Part shown: in pieces, positions 1 through 9,556 of the stretch
Position numbering within the stretch: position 1 is the stretch's first letter
How the letters are laid out: every line of letters begins with the position of its first letter
Assembly (NCBI RefSeq): GCF_004795035.1
Contig: NZ_SSBK01000006.1
Span: forward strand, 62,001-126,000
Direction: 5' to 3'
Origin: Streptomyces sp. A0958
GTDB lineage: Bacteria > Actinomycetota > Actinomycetes > Streptomycetales > Streptomycetaceae
DNA: 64,000 bases
Translations under genes and position numbers: made by a program
Notes under the pieces: model-generated
Databases searched by the model: none
What the model saw: only the letters and a program-made list of their open reading frames with translations
What the model was told of the DNA's origin: nothing

Positions 1-28
1 GAGACCGCCCGCGCCTGAGCGCGGACAT

Positions 29-68
29 GACGAGAGCCCCCGTGCTCGCGTGCACGGGGGCTCTCGTC
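29..68. terminator. Strong stem-loop terminator
   Basis: A perfect 16-bp inverted repeat (29-44 paired with 53-68) encloses an 8-nt loop. It lies downstream of the leftward MMPL gene and probably ends that transcript, and possibly one arriving from the left. The rest of 1-200 shows no convincing gene. Confidence 0.8.
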
Positions 69-200
69 GCCCCGGCCCCCCGTCCCCACAGGTAACCCGG
101 GCTCCCGGGGCCGCGCACAGCTCAGACGCGGCCCCGGAGTTCAGCGGCTCCCGATTCCCGGGCCCCCGCTCGTGTGCGAGGGCCCCGGAGTCGGTGGACC

Positions 201-2429
201 TCAGACGCGGACCAGCTCGCGCTCGCCCCCGGCGTCCGGGCCGGCGTCGCCGGACGAGGGCTCGTCCAGCTCCTTGCGCAGCCCCTCGCCCTCGACGTCC
301 ACGTTGGGCAGCACCCGGTCCAGCCAGCTCGGCAGCCACCAGGCGCGCTTGCCGAGCAGCGCCAGGACGGCGGGCACGATGGCCATGCGGACGACGAACG
401 CGTCGAAGAAGACGGCGATGGCCAGCGAGAAGCCGATCATCTTGATCATCGATTCGCTGGAGCCGATGAATCCGGAGAAGACCGCCATCATGATCACGGC
501 CGCGGCCGTGACGACCCGGGCCCCGTGCTTGAAGCCGGTGACGATGGCCTGGCCGGGCTTCTCGCCGTGGACGTAGGCCTCACGCATCCGGGTGACGAGG
601 AAGACCTCGTAGTCCATCGCCAGGCCGAAGACCACGCCCACCATGAAGATCGGCATCATCGACATGATCGGACCGGTCTGCTCGACCCCGAAGAGCGAGG
701 CGAGCCAGCCCCACTGGAAGACCGCGACGACCGCGCCCAGGGCCGCGACGACCGAGAGCAGGAAGCCGAGCGCCGCCTTGAGCGGCACCAGGATGGACCG
801 GAAGACGACCATCAGCAGCAGGAAGGCGAGGCCGACGACGAGCGCCAGGTAGGGCAGCAGCGCGTCGTTCATCTTCTGCGAGAAGTCGATGTTCATCGCG
901 GTGGAGCCGGTGACGAGCACCTCGGCGCCGGTGTCGGACTTGATGTCCTTGCCCGCGTCGCGGATCGCGTGGACCACGTTCTCCGTCTCGACGGAGCTCG
1001 GCCGGTCCTTCGGGACGACGGTGATCATCGCCGCGTCGCCGGCCTTGTTGAAGATGGCCGGGGTGACGGCGACGACGCCCTTCATGTCGGCGATCCTGTC
1101 GCCGACCTGCTTGGCCGCGGTCTTGCCGTCGGAGCTGTCCGCCGTGTCCACGACGACCAGCAGCGGGCCGTTGAAGCCGGGGCCGAAGCCGTCGGAGAGC
1201 AGGTCGTAGGCGCGGCGCTGGGTGGTGCTGGTGGGCTGGGAGCCGTCGTCCGGCAGGCCCATCTCCAGCGAGGCGGCCGGTACGGCGATGGCGCCGAGGC
1301 CCAGGACGCCGACGAGCAGCACCCACACCGGCTTGCGCAGCACGAACCGGGCCCAGCGGGTGCCCATGTTCGGCTTCGCGTCGGGACTGTTCTCCGCCTC
1401 GGCGGCCTTGCGCGCCTTGCGGCCCAGGACCCGCTTGCCCGCGAAGCCCAGCAGGGCCGGGACGAGGGTCAGCGCGATGAGGACGGCGATGGCGACCGTG
1501 CCGGCCGCGGCGAAGCCCATCTTGGACAGCATCGGGATGTTGACGACGGCCAGGCCGACCAGGGCGATGACCACGGTGAGCCCGGCGAAGACGACCGCGG
1601 ACCCGGCCGTGCCGACCGCCCGGCCCGCCGCCTCCTCGCGTTCCCGGCCCTCGGCCAGTTCGGCGCGGTAGCGGGAGACGATGAACAGCGCGTAGTCGAT
1701 GCCGACCGCGAGGCCGATCATCATCGCGAGCGTGGAGGTGGTGCTGCCCAGGTCGAGCACGTTGGCCAGCGCGGTGATCGTGGAGACGCCGATACCGACG
1801 CCGATCAGGGCGGTGAGCAGCGGCAGCCCGGCCGCGATGAGCGAGCCGAAGGTGACGACGAGCACGACGGCGGCGATGGCCACGCCGATGATCTCGGTGG
1901 CGCCGGTCTCCGGCATCGCCTGGAGCGCGTCACCGCCGATCTCCACGGTCATCCCGCTCTTCTGCGCCGCCTCGCCCGCGTCCTCCAGGGCGTCGCGGGT
2001 CGCGTCGGTCAGCTCCATCGAGTTGACCTTGTAGGTGACGGAGATGTACGCGGTCGAGCCGTTCTTGGAGACGGCCTTGCCGGCGTACGGGTCGACGACC
2101 GAGGCGATCTGGTCGGAGCCGGCCTTCAGCTCACGGGTGATCTTGTTGACCTCGGCCTTGTTGGCCGCGTCCGTCATCTTCTCGTGCTCGGGGGCCTTGA
2201 AGACGATGCGCGCGGTGGCGCCGTCGGCGCTGGCGGCCGGGAAGCGCTGTTCCAGCAGGTCGAAGGCCTTCTGGGCCTCCGTGCCGGGGATGGAGAAGGA
2301 GCTGGAGGTGGCGGTCGACGCGGAGGCCGCGCCGAATCCGGCGAGTGCCAGCAGTGCCACCCAGATCAGGGCGACATAGCGGCGGCGCCGGAAGGCGAGC
2401 CGTCCGAGCTTGTAGAGGAATGTGGCCAC
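201..2429 (-). CDS. MMPL/RND-family membrane transporter
   Basis: A 742-aa inner-membrane protein of the MmpL/RND type, a family that exports lipids or hydrophobic compounds using the proton gradient. The layout is duplicated: TM1 near residues 18-33, an extracytoplasmic domain near 40-175, a TM bundle from about 178, then the same plan again from about 365. Each half carries the family's conserved TM segment (GLAVGIDYALF near 239 and GLAMDYEVFLV near 600), whose Asp-Tyr pair is the expected proton relay. Length fits the short MMPL proteins of Streptomyces. The ATG start puts a short basic stretch before TM1. It lies 121 bp downstream of a same-strand TetR gene and is probably cotranscribed with and repressed by it. 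The substrate cannot be read from sequence. Confidence 0.93.
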   Translation of the reverse strand: MATFLYKLGRLAFRRRRYVALIWVALLALAGFGAASASTATSSSFSIPGTEAQKAFDLLEQRFPAASADGATARIVFKAPEHEKMTDAANKAEVNKITRELKAGSDQIASVVDPYAGKAVSKNGSTAYISVTYKVNSMELTDATRDALEDAGEAAQKSGMTVEIGGDALQAMPETGATEIIGVAIAAVVLVVTFGSLIAAGLPLLTALIGVGIGVSTITALANVLDLGSTTSTLAMMIGLAVGIDYALFIVSRYRAELAEGREREEAAGRAVGTAGSAVVFAGLTVVIALVGLAVVNIPMLSKMGFAAAGTVAIAVLIALTLVPALLGFAGKRVLGRKARKAAEAENSPDAKPNMGTRWARFVLRKPVWVLLVGVLGLGAIAVPAASLEMGLPDDGSQPTSTTQRRAYDLLSDGFGPGFNGPLLVVVDTADSSDGKTAAKQVGDRIADMKGVVAVTPAIFNKAGDAAMITVVPKDRPSSVETENVVHAIRDAGKDIKSDTGAEVLVTGSTAMNIDFSQKMNDALLPYLALVVGLAFLLLMVVFRSILVPLKAALGFLLSVVAALGAVVAVFQWGWLASLFGVEQTGPIMSMMPIFMVGVVFGLAMDYEVFLVTRMREAYVHGEKPGQAIVTGFKHGARVVTAAAVIMMAVFSGFIGSSESMIKMIGFSLAIAVFFDAFVVRMAIVPAVLALLGKRAWWLPSWLDRVLPNVDVEGEGLRKELDEPSSGDAGPDAGGERELVRV

Positions 2430-2550
2430 GAGGGCTTACTCCCGGTCAGGTCGTTGAGTGGAAAAGGGGCGTGAGGAACCAGCCCGACGACGAGAGCGGC
2501 GTGTCAGGTGGGGCTTGGGGAGGGGCCGTGCGGGGAGCGGGGACGGACCG

Positions 2551-3123
2551 TCAGACGCCGAGAGCGGGGAGGATCACGGCGTCGACGTAGTCGAGGAGGA
2601 ACGCCTGGTCGACGGGGCGGTCCTCGACCAGCTGCCGAGTGGCGAAGGCGCCGATCAGCATGTGCGGTACGTATCTGAGCGCCGGGTTGTCCGGGCTCAC
2701 CTCTCCCCGGTCCACGGCTCGGCGCAGCAGCGTGTCGAGACCCGTCATCTCGGGCTCGACCAGCAGTTCGCGCAGGGCTTGGAGGAGGTCGGGGTTGTTG
2801 TGGACGGCATGGCTCAGACCCCGCATCAGCGCGGCGTCCTTCTCCATCTGACAGTCGTCGCTGCGGCTGAGGACGGCATGGAAGTCACCGCGCAGCGAGC
2901 CGGTGTCGACGTCGCCCAGGGTGCCGGGCTTGTTGTGCCGCAGGGCCGTGACGACGAGCGCCGGCTTGTTCCCCCACTGGCGGTAGAGGGTGGCCTTGCT
3001 GGAATGCGTACGCGCGGCGACGGCGTCCATCGTGAGGGCGTCGTAACCGACCTCGCGGAGCAGGTCGAGCACGGCGGCGTACAGCTCGCTCTCACGCTCG
3101 GGCGTGAGCCGTGTGCGCGCCAT
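2551..3123 (-). CDS. TetR/AcrR-family transcriptional repressor
   Basis: A 190-aa regulator with an N-terminal helix-turn-helix near residues 22-53 (YDALTMDAVAARTHSSKATL, then YRQWGNK), followed by a helical ligand-binding domain of normal length for the family. It precedes the MMPL exporter on the same strand. The usual arrangement is a repressor that releases the exporter operon when a substrate-like ligand binds. Two palindromes upstream (3187-3249), both built on CGAAAC/GTTTCG half-sites, are the likely operators and imply autoregulation. Ligand unknown. Confidence 0.92.
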   Translation of the reverse strand: MARTRLTPERESELYAAVLDLLREVGYDALTMDAVAARTHSSKATLYRQWGNKPALVVTALRHNKPGTLGDVDTGSLRGDFHAVLSRSDDCQMEKDAALMRGLSHAVHNNPDLLQALRELLVEPEMTGLDTLLRRAVDRGEVSPDNPALRYVPHMLIGAFATRQLVEDRPVDQAFLLDYVDAVILPALGV

Positions 3124-3186
3124 GGATCGACCTCCTGTTCCCGTGGGCCCGCCGGGCGGGGCGTAAGCTGCGTATAAGCAAATCGA

Positions 3187-3249
3187 ACGAAACTGTTTCG
3201 TACACGAGAACGGTACTTCACCGCCCTAGCGAAACGGAATAGTTTCGCT
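3187..3249. promoter_or_regulatory. Paired TetR-type operators in a divergent control region
   Basis: Two perfect inverted repeats share the half-site CGAAAC/GTTTCG: ACGAAAC-T-GTTTCGT at 3187-3201 and AGCGAAAC-6 nt-GTTTCGCT at 3228-3249. A leftward -10-like TTATAC (complement of 3170-3175) lies just left of the first palindrome, so repressor bound there would cover the -35 region of the tetR-mmpL promoter. The second site lies 75 bp upstream of the protease start and may affect it. Spacing differs between sites (1 and 6 nt), so only one may be a true TetR site. Confidence 0.6.
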
Positions 3250-3323
3250 TGTGTCCCGCACCACAGAGCTGTCCCTGCCGCGGGGTCCTCCCTGAGTTGC
3301 CGCTGCCCCCGCGCGCGGAAAGC

Positions 3324-6300
3324 ATGGGTGGGGTGAGTGACGACGTCTCGTATCTCCGGTTCCCGCACCTCCACGAGGATCTGCTCTGCTTCGCGGCCGA
3401 GGACGATCTCTGGGTCGCCCCGCTCGCCGCCGAGGGAGAGCGCCCAGGACGGGCCTGGCGGGTCACCGTCGACCGCACCCGGGTCAGCCATCCGCGCTTC
3501 TCCCCCGACGGAACCCGGATCGCGTACACGACCTGGCGCAGCTTCGACCCCGAGATCCATCTCGCCCCTGTCTGCGGCGGCCCGTCCCGCCGGCTCACCT
3601 ACTGGGGCTCGACCGACGCCCGGGTGCGCGGCTGGACGCCCGACCCCGGCGACGCCTCGCAGATCCTCGCCGTCTCCTCGCACAACCAGCCGTTCTCGTA
3701 CTTCTCCTGGGCCTACAGCGTCCCCACCGACGGCGGCCCCGGCGGCAAGCTGCCCTGGGGCCCGGTCTCCGACATCGCGGTCGCCGACATCGACGGTGAG
3801 CGCCGCACCCTCCTCCTCACCGGCACCCCGCCGCACGAACCTGCCGCCTGGAAGCGCTACCGGGGCGGGGCGACGGGCCGGCTGTGGTTGCACGGCGAGC
3901 GGCTGCTCCCGGACATCGGCGGGCACCTGGACTCCCCCATGTTCGTCGGCGGCCGGATCGCGTTCCTCTCCGACCACGAGGGCGTCGGCAACCTCTACTC
4001 CTGCCGCCCCGACGGCTCCGGCCTGCGCCGGCACACCGACCACGACGCGTTCTACGCCCGGCACGCGTCGAGCGACGGGCGGCGGGTCGTCTACCAGTGC
4101 GCGGGCGAGCTGTGGCTCGTGGACGACCTGGAGTCCCCCGACGCCGTGCCCCGCAGGCTGGAGGTCCGGCTCGGCGGCCCGCGCGCCGGACGGCGTACGT
4201 ACCAGGTGCCGGCCGCGAGCAACGTGGACGCGCTGTCCGTGGACGAGACCGGCCGGGCGAGCGCCGTGTCGGTACGCGGCAGCCTGTACTGGCTCACCCA
4301 CCGCGACGGGCCCGCCCGCACCATCTCCGACACCCCGGGCGTCCGGGTGCGGCTGCCGGAGATGCTGGGCAGCGGCGGCCAGGTCGCGTACGTCACCGAC
4401 GCGGAGGGCGAGGACGCGATCGAGATCGCCCAGCTGCCGCGCGCCAGCGGCGACCGCCCGACGCGCCGGCTCGCCTCCGGCCTGATCGGCCGGGTCCAGG
4501 AGCTGGTCTCCGACCCGGACGGCGAACGCCTCGCCATCGCCTCGCACGACGGCCGCCTGCTCCTCCTGGACACCGACGAGGAGACGTCCACCGGCGAGCC
4601 GGCCGAGCTGATCCGCTCCGTCAACGGCCCGGTCCGCGACCTCGCCTTCTCCCCGGACGGCGCCTGGCTGACCTGGTCGCACCCCGGCATCGGCCGCTCG
4701 CTGCGCAAGATCAAGCTGGCCCGGATCATGGGCCCCGGCGCCCCGGCCGTCGTGGACGTCACCAACGGCCGCTTCGAGGACGAGAACCCGGTCTTCACGG
4801 GCGACGGCCGCTACCTGGCCTTCCTGTCCTGGCGCGGCTTCGACCCGGTGTACGACGTGCACACCGGCGACCTGTCCTTCCCGCTCGGCTGCCGCCCCTA
4901 CCTGGTACCGCTCTCCTCGGCGACCCCGTCCCCCTTCGCCCTGCTCCCCGACGGCCGGCCCGCCGCCGGCGGCCTGGACCCCATCGACACGGCCGAGGCG
5001 GGGGCGGCGGAGGGCTCCACGGTCACCGTCGAGTTCGAGGGCCTGGAGAGCCGGGTGACGCCGTTCCCGGTCGCGGCGTCCAAGTACTCTGCGCTGTACC
5101 CGGTCAGCGGCGGCGGGCTCGTGTGGCTGCGCTGGCCGATCTCCGGGGCGCTCGGCGAGACCTTCGCCAACCCGGCGGACATGTCGGGCCGGCCGACCCT
5201 GGAGCACTTCAGCATCGCCAAGGCGCGGAAGACCGAACTGGTCGGCCACCTCGACTGGTTCGCCGTCAGCGGCGACGCCTCCCGCCTGGTCGTCATGGAC
5301 GACGGCGAACTGCGCGCCGTCCCCGCCACGGAACCCGGCGACAACGACTCCACGGTCTACCTCGACCTGCGCCGCATCCTGCACGAGGTGGACCCGGCGG
5401 CGGAGTGGCGCCAGGCGTACGACGAGGCGGGCCGCATCATCCGCTCGTACTTCTGGGAGCCGGACATGTGCGGCATCGACTGGCCGGCGGTCCTGGACCA
5501 GTACCGCCCCCTGGTCGAACGCGTCGCCACCCCCGACGAGTTCGCCGACCTCCTGCGCGAAGTCCTCGGCGAGCTGGGCACCTCCCACGCGTACGTCTCG
5601 CCCGCCCGCCGCAACGAGGGCCCGCCGCACTACCAGCGCGCGATCGGCCTGCTCGGCGCCAACTTCGCCTGCCGGGACGGGGACTGGACCCTGCTGCGCA
5701 TCCTGCCCGGCGACTCCTCGGACTCCAAGGCCCGCTCCCCGCTGGCCGGTACGGGCATCCGCGAGGGCGCGGTGCTGACCCATGTGGACGGCCGCCCGGT
5801 CGACCCGGTCACCGGCCCCTATCCCCTGCTCGCCGCGGCGGGCGGCACCACGGTCGAGCTGACCTTCCGCCCGGCGGAGGGCGAGGGCCGCTCCCGCCGC
5901 GTGGCGGTGGTCCCCCTCATCGACGAGCGCCCGCTGCGCTACCAGGACTGGGTCGCCAAGCGCCGCGAGGTCGTCCGCGACCTGAGCGGCGGCCGGTGCG
6001 GCTACCTCCACATCCCCGACATGGGCGGCTCCGGCTGGGCCCAGTTCAACCGCGACCTGCGCATGGAGGTCTCCCGCCCCGCGCTGATCGTGGACGTACG
6101 GGGCAACGCGGGCGGCCACATCAGCGAGCTGGTCGTCGAAAAGCTCACCCGCACGATCCTGGGCTGGGACCTGACCCGCAACGCGCAGCCCGTGTCCTAC
6201 GCCTCCAACGCCCCCCGGGGCCCGGTCGTCGCCCTCGCCGACGAGGCGACCTCCTCCGACGGCGACATGATCACCGCCGCGTTCCGGTTGTTGAAGCTGG

Positions 6301-6617
6301 GCCCGGTGGTGGGCCAGCGCACCTGGGGCGGCGTGGTCGGCATGACGGGCCGCCACCGCCTGGGCGACGGCACGGTGATCACGGTCCCGATGAACGCGGC
6401 GTGGTTCGACACGTACGGCTGGTCGGTGGAGAACCACGGCGTGGAACCGGACGAGGAGGCCCTGCGCACCCCCCTGGACTGGGCGGAGGGCCGCCACGCG
6501 GTGTTGGACGACGCGGTCCGCATCGCCCTGGACCTACTGGCCGCGCACCCGCCGGCTACGCCGCCGACGTACGACACGGCGCCGAATCGGAGGCGGCCGG
6601 TGTTGCCGCCGAGGTAG
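3324..6617 (+). CDS. Tricorn-type S41 protease
   Basis: A 1097-aa protein of tricorn-protease size. In the family these are large cytoplasmic serine proteases working downstream of the proteasome. Order: N-terminal beta-propeller region (repeated SPDG and SDHEG blades, about residues 5-640), C1 helical domain, PDZ-like domain (about 790-870), and S41 catalytic domain. The tricorn tetrad is recognisable: Ser-His in GTSHAYV near 752, nucleophile in ATSSDGD near 975, and Glu in ENHGVEPD near 1035. ATG 3324 is chosen because it immediately precedes the conserved N-terminus; an in-frame GTG at 3333 is an alternative. No signal peptide. It is divergent from the TetR gene. Confidence 0.92.
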   Translation: MGGVSDDVSYLRFPHLHEDLLCFAAEDDLWVAPLAAEGERPGRAWRVTVDRTRVSHPRFSPDGTRIAYTTWRSFDPEIHLAPVCGGPSRRLTYWGSTDARVRGWTPDPGDASQILAVSSHNQPFSYFSWAYSVPTDGGPGGKLPWGPVSDIAVADIDGERRTLLLTGTPPHEPAAWKRYRGGATGRLWLHGERLLPDIGGHLDSPMFVGGRIAFLSDHEGVGNLYSCRPDGSGLRRHTDHDAFYARHASSDGRRVVYQCAGELWLVDDLESPDAVPRRLEVRLGGPRAGRRTYQVPAASNVDALSVDETGRASAVSVRGSLYWLTHRDGPARTISDTPGVRVRLPEMLGSGGQVAYVTDAEGEDAIEIAQLPRASGDRPTRRLASGLIGRVQELVSDPDGERLAIASHDGRLLLLDTDEETSTGEPAELIRSVNGPVRDLAFSPDGAWLTWSHPGIGRSLRKIKLARIMGPGAPAVVDVTNGRFEDENPVFTGDGRYLAFLSWRGFDPVYDVHTGDLSFPLGCRPYLVPLSSATPSPFALLPDGRPAAGGLDPIDTAEAGAAEGSTVTVEFEGLESRVTPFPVAASKYSALYPVSGGGLVWLRWPISGALGETFANPADMSGRPTLEHFSIAKARKTELVGHLDWFAVSGDASRLVVMDDGELRAVPATEPGDNDSTVYLDLRRILHEVDPAAEWRQAYDEAGRIIRSYFWEPDMCGIDWPAVLDQYRPLVERVATPDEFADLLREVLGELGTSHAYVSPARRNEGPPHYQRAIGLLGANFACRDGDWTLLRILPGDSSDSKARSPLAGTGIREGAVLTHVDGRPVDPVTGPYPLLAAAGGTTVELTFRPAEGEGRSRRVAVVPLIDERPLRYQDWVAKRREVVRDLSGGRCGYLHIPDMGGSGWAQFNRDLRMEVSRPALIVDVRGNAGGHISELVVEKLTRTILGWDLTRNAQPVSYASNAPRGPVVALADEATSSDGDMITAAFRLLKLGPVVGQRTWGGVVGMTGRHRLGDGTVITVPMNAAWFDTYGWSVENHGVEPDEEALRTPLDWAEGRHAVLDDAVRIALDLLAAHPPATPPTYDTAPNRRRPVLPPR

Positions 6618-6735
6618 GCGGCTTCCGGCCCTCATCGGCGGAACAGGATCAACGCAGCGCCAGTACGGCAAACGTCAGGAGCGCCGCGCCCCCGGAATCG
6701 CCGTCGGCCTCACTCGCCGGCCTCACTCGCCGGTA

Positions 6736-7269
6736 TCACTCGCCGGTCTCACCGTCGATGAGTTCGCGCGCGACGTCGAGGTGGCCGACGTGGCGGGCGT
6801 ACTCCTGGAGCAGGTGAAAGAGAATCCGCCCGAGCGTGGGTGCTTGGCCAGGCGTGGTGAAGCGGCCCCCGATACGCGCCTTGTCACTCAAGGAGGCGGT
6901 CGCCAGCACGGAGTTCGACGCGGACACCTCGGTCCGATAGGCCGACATGACCTGCGCGGTGGGGGTGTTCGCGGTGACCGTCCACTCCTCGGTGTCTCCG
7001 CCGGGTGGATGGGCGACCAGGTCCTCGGCGGAGAACCCCCAGCGCAGCCACCGGCGTTCGACCCAGCCGAGATGCTGGACCAGGCCGAGCGGCGACCAGC
7101 CGAGCGGTTCGACCGGCGCGCGGAGCTGATCGTCGGACAGTCCGGTGAGCTTGCGCGTCAGGGCCTCGCGGTACCACTCCAGATAGCCGAGGAGTAGTTC
7201 ATGGGCATCGGAGACGTCGACGGCCGGGCCGTCGAGGAGCGCGGGGACCTGTTCCGGAGGCTGCTGCAT
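6736..7269 (-). CDS. DinB-like four-helix protein (DUF664 type)
   Basis: A 177-aa protein of the DinB/DUF664 superfamily, four-helix-bundle proteins that often bind a metal through three histidines and include thiol-dependent enzymes. Visible ligand candidates are the His of LVQHLGW and the HxxxxxH-like pair in EYARHVGHLD near the C-terminus. The ATG at 7269 is used because the 12 upstream in-frame residues lie outside the domain. It is followed on the same strand by a second DinB-like protein upstream (7372-7965), with about 100 bp between. Substrate unknown. Confidence 0.85.
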   Translation of the reverse strand: MQQPPEQVPALLDGPAVDVSDAHELLLGYLEWYREALTRKLTGLSDDQLRAPVEPLGWSPLGLVQHLGWVERRWLRWGFSAEDLVAHPPGGDTEEWTVTANTPTAQVMSAYRTEVSASNSVLATASLSDKARIGGRFTTPGQAPTLGRILFHLLQEYARHVGHLDVARELIDGETGE

Positions 7270-7371
7270 CCCGCGAACGTAGCGCGGACACGGGGCCGGC
7301 CACACGCCCCTGCCCTGATCTTTGCGTGACTGGTGTGATCAAGGCGTCGGAACCGTCCTGGACAGCCCCCT

Positions 7372-7965
7372 TCACAGAGCCGGGCCCCGGGCAGCCGCCG
7401 CTTCCGCCGCCCGTTCGATCTTCGCCCGGTACGCGTCCATGGCCGCCGCGTCCTGCTGCTGGTTGGCGAGCGCGGCCGTGGTCCCCGTCGCGTGGTCGAG
7501 CTGTTCGCGCAGGATGTCGGCGTGCCCCGCGTGCCTGGCGGTCTCGCCGAGCATGTGGACCATGATGTCGAACAGCTTCACCTCGGGCCGCCCCCACCAG
7601 GGCACGCGGCCGGGGGCGTCCAGGGCGAGGGCGGCGATCGTCGCGTCCGTGTGCTCCCACACCCGGCGGTAGCGGTCGGTGATCTCGCTTCGGCTCTCCT
7701 GCTCGGTCGCCCACATGTCGGCGCCGTTCGCTTCGGGGTCGTCCCACCGGGGCAGGGGCTCGGGGAACGGCCGGTCGAAGACGTCGCCGAAGTACCGGGC
7801 CTCCCAGCCCGACAGGTGCTTGACCAGCCCCAGCAGGTTGGTCCCGGTCCACGTCAGGGGCCGCCGGATGTCGTACTCACCGAGCCCGTCGAGCTTCCAG
7901 AGGACTGCCTCACGCGCCGTCCGCAGATTGTTGTGAAGGCGCTCTTTCGCGTAGTCGTCGATCAT
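7372..7965 (-). CDS. DinB-like four-helix protein (DUF664 type)
   Basis: A 197-aa DinB/DUF664 relative. The metal-site histidines appear in LLGLVKHLSGWE and in ETARHAGHADILRE. The start at 7965 (MIDDYAKERL) begins the first domain helix; an upstream in-frame ATG would add 60 residues with no domain character. It resembles the neighbouring 6736-7269 product in architecture but shares limited sequence, so the pair is either an old duplication or a functional pairing. Function not assignable beyond fold. Confidence 0.85.
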   Translation of the reverse strand: MIDDYAKERLHNNLRTAREAVLWKLDGLGEYDIRRPLTWTGTNLLGLVKHLSGWEARYFGDVFDRPFPEPLPRWDDPEANGADMWATEQESRSEITDRYRRVWEHTDATIAALALDAPGRVPWWGRPEVKLFDIMVHMLGETARHAGHADILREQLDHATGTTAALANQQQDAAAMDAYRAKIERAAEAAAARGPAL

Positions 7966-8159
7966 GCGGGACGACTCTGCCAGCACGGGCGACGGATCGG
8001 CACCCCATCGGACCCCGGCTCCCGCGTTTGTCGCCGGTCTCCCGCAGATTTGTCCGCGATCGGTAACAGAGGCATCCTCCGGACCGACTTCGTATGTCCT
8101 CGTGGGGGCAGGGCAGGGCAGGCACCGCATCGGCGGCGACGGCAAAGGGGCGGGCGGAC

Positions 8160-8948
8160 ATGGCGAAGCACAAGGGAAGGGGCTGGCACAGCCGGCTTCT
8201 CGCGGCGGCTCTCGGGGTCACGGCGCTGGCCGCGGCCACCTCGGTATGGACGGCCCAGGCCGGCACCGCCGAGGGAAGGCAGTCGCCGGCGCCCGTATCG
8301 TCGCCGTCCGCCTCGCACCACGACGACCGGCCCGCGACCGAAAAGGTCGCGGAGGACATCGCCCACGCCTCGGACCAGGGCGCCAAGGGCGTCAACATCA
8401 CCATTGACGACGGGCCGGACCCCACCTGGACGCCCCAGGTGCTGCAACTCCTCAAGGAGAACGGGGTCAAGGCCACGTTCTGCATGGTGGGTACGCAGGC
8501 CCAGGCCTACCCCGACCTGGTCAAGGACGTCGTGGCGGCCGGGCACCGCCTGTGCAACCACACCGTCTCGCACGACGTCACCATGGACACCAAGTCCGAG
8601 GCCTACCAGTCCAAGGAGATCCTGGACGCCGAACGGATGATCACCAAGGCGTCGGGGGGCGTCCGGCCGCAGTACTACCGCGCCCCCGGCGGCGCGTTCA
8701 CCCCGTTCAGCCGCAAGCTCGCCGCCTCACACGGGATGCGGCCGCTGGGCTGGAACGTCGACACCAAGGACTTCGAACACCCCGGTGTGGACACCATCGT
8801 CGCCACCGTCAAGAGCGAGATATCCAACGGACCGACCGTCCTCTTCCACGACGCGGGCGGGGAACGCTCCCAGACCCTGGCCGCGCTGCGCCAGGTCCTG
8901 CCCTGGCTGAGGGAGCAGGGGTACTCCTTCGGCTTCCCCGTACGGTGA
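8160..8948 (+). CDS. Secreted polysaccharide deacetylase (NodB domain)
   Basis: A 262-aa carbohydrate esterase family 4 enzyme, which removes N- or O-acetyl groups from peptidoglycan, chitin or related glycans outside the cell. A basic N-terminus and hydrophobic stretch (about residues 9-32) form a signal peptide or anchor. CE4 motifs follow in order: TIDDGP near 80 (catalytic base and metal Asp), NHTVSH near 132 (metal His pair), YYRAPGG near 180, GWNVDTKDF near 197, and VLFHD near 225. ATG 8160 is chosen over an upstream ATG because it sits directly before the signal peptide with a purine-rich site in front. It is a single gene. Confidence 0.93.
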   Translation: MAKHKGRGWHSRLLAAALGVTALAAATSVWTAQAGTAEGRQSPAPVSSPSASHHDDRPATEKVAEDIAHASDQGAKGVNITIDDGPDPTWTPQVLQLLKENGVKATFCMVGTQAQAYPDLVKDVVAAGHRLCNHTVSHDVTMDTKSEAYQSKEILDAERMITKASGGVRPQYYRAPGGAFTPFSRKLAASHGMRPLGWNVDTKDFEHPGVDTIVATVKSEISNGPTVLFHDAGGERSQTLAALRQVLPWLREQGYSFGFPVR

Positions 8949-9121
8949 GCCGGTTCCTCCGCACCACCCAATCCGGGTCGGAGCGGCAGGAGTTGGATCG
9001 GTAGCTCACGTTTAGCTCAAGTCGATGGCCCGATTTCCAGCCTGAGGATAATCTCCCCCCATACCTGACGCGGCCACAGATGATTTGCACTGGCCAACGT
9101 CAGTGAAACGGGAGGTAGAAA

Positions 9122-9556
9122 ATGAAGAAGCGAATTGTCCAGAGTATGGCCATCGGTACTGCCGCACTCGGTCTCATTCTGGCGTCCGGCACCGCAGCCC
9201 AGGCGGCCCAGACCGGCAAGGGGAAGGCGTACGGCGGCTGCACCAACTCCGTCACCCTCTGGCGCAAGGGCGCCACGGTCTACGCCAACGCCAAGATGAC
9301 CTGCAAGAAGACGGGGCTCATCCTGCGCCCCACGGTGGCACTGTCCGGGAACAACGGGAAGACGTTCAAGTCGAACGGAAAGGCGTGCCGGAAGGCGAAG
9401 ACCTGCACGACGCCCACCGTTTCCGTGAAGGCGACCAAGGGGTGGACCTACCGGGCATCGAATGCGGGTAACGCCACGCTCGCCATTGCCGGTGTGAACG
9501 ACTACTTCTGGCCCACTTCGAGCGTCGCCCACACCACGTACAAGGCAAAGAGCTGA
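9122..9556 (+). CDS. Small secreted protein of unknown function
   Basis: A 144-aa protein with a clear Sec signal (MKKRIVQSM, then a hydrophobic core, probable cleavage after AQA near residue 29). The mature part is basic, about 115 residues, rich in Lys, Thr and Gly, with four cysteines (GGC, MTC, KAC, KTC) likely to form two disulfides. A strong ribosome site, GGGAGG, precedes the ATG. I do not recognise a domain. It is broadly similar in type (small, secreted, four-Cys, basic) to the product at 52940-53341. A terminator hairpin follows. Confidence 0.8.
   Translation: MKKRIVQSMAIGTAALGLILASGTAAQAAQTGKGKAYGGCTNSVTLWRKGATVYANAKMTCKKTGLILRPTVALSGNNGKTFKSNGKACRKAKTCTTPTVSVKATKGWTYRASNAGNATLAIAGVNDYFWPTSSVAHTTYKAKS

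Noticed and set aside
174..2474. Long plus-strand reading frame (766 codons) opposite the MMPL gene
   Set aside because: It is the antisense of a well-supported transporter gene, low-complexity Asp/Gly/Arg/His, and typical of GC-rich antisense frames.
2826..6497. A 1223-codon minus-strand frame opposite the tricorn gene
   Set aside because: Antisense of a conserved protease with intact catalytic motifs; its composition is Val/Arg/Gly/Asp noise.
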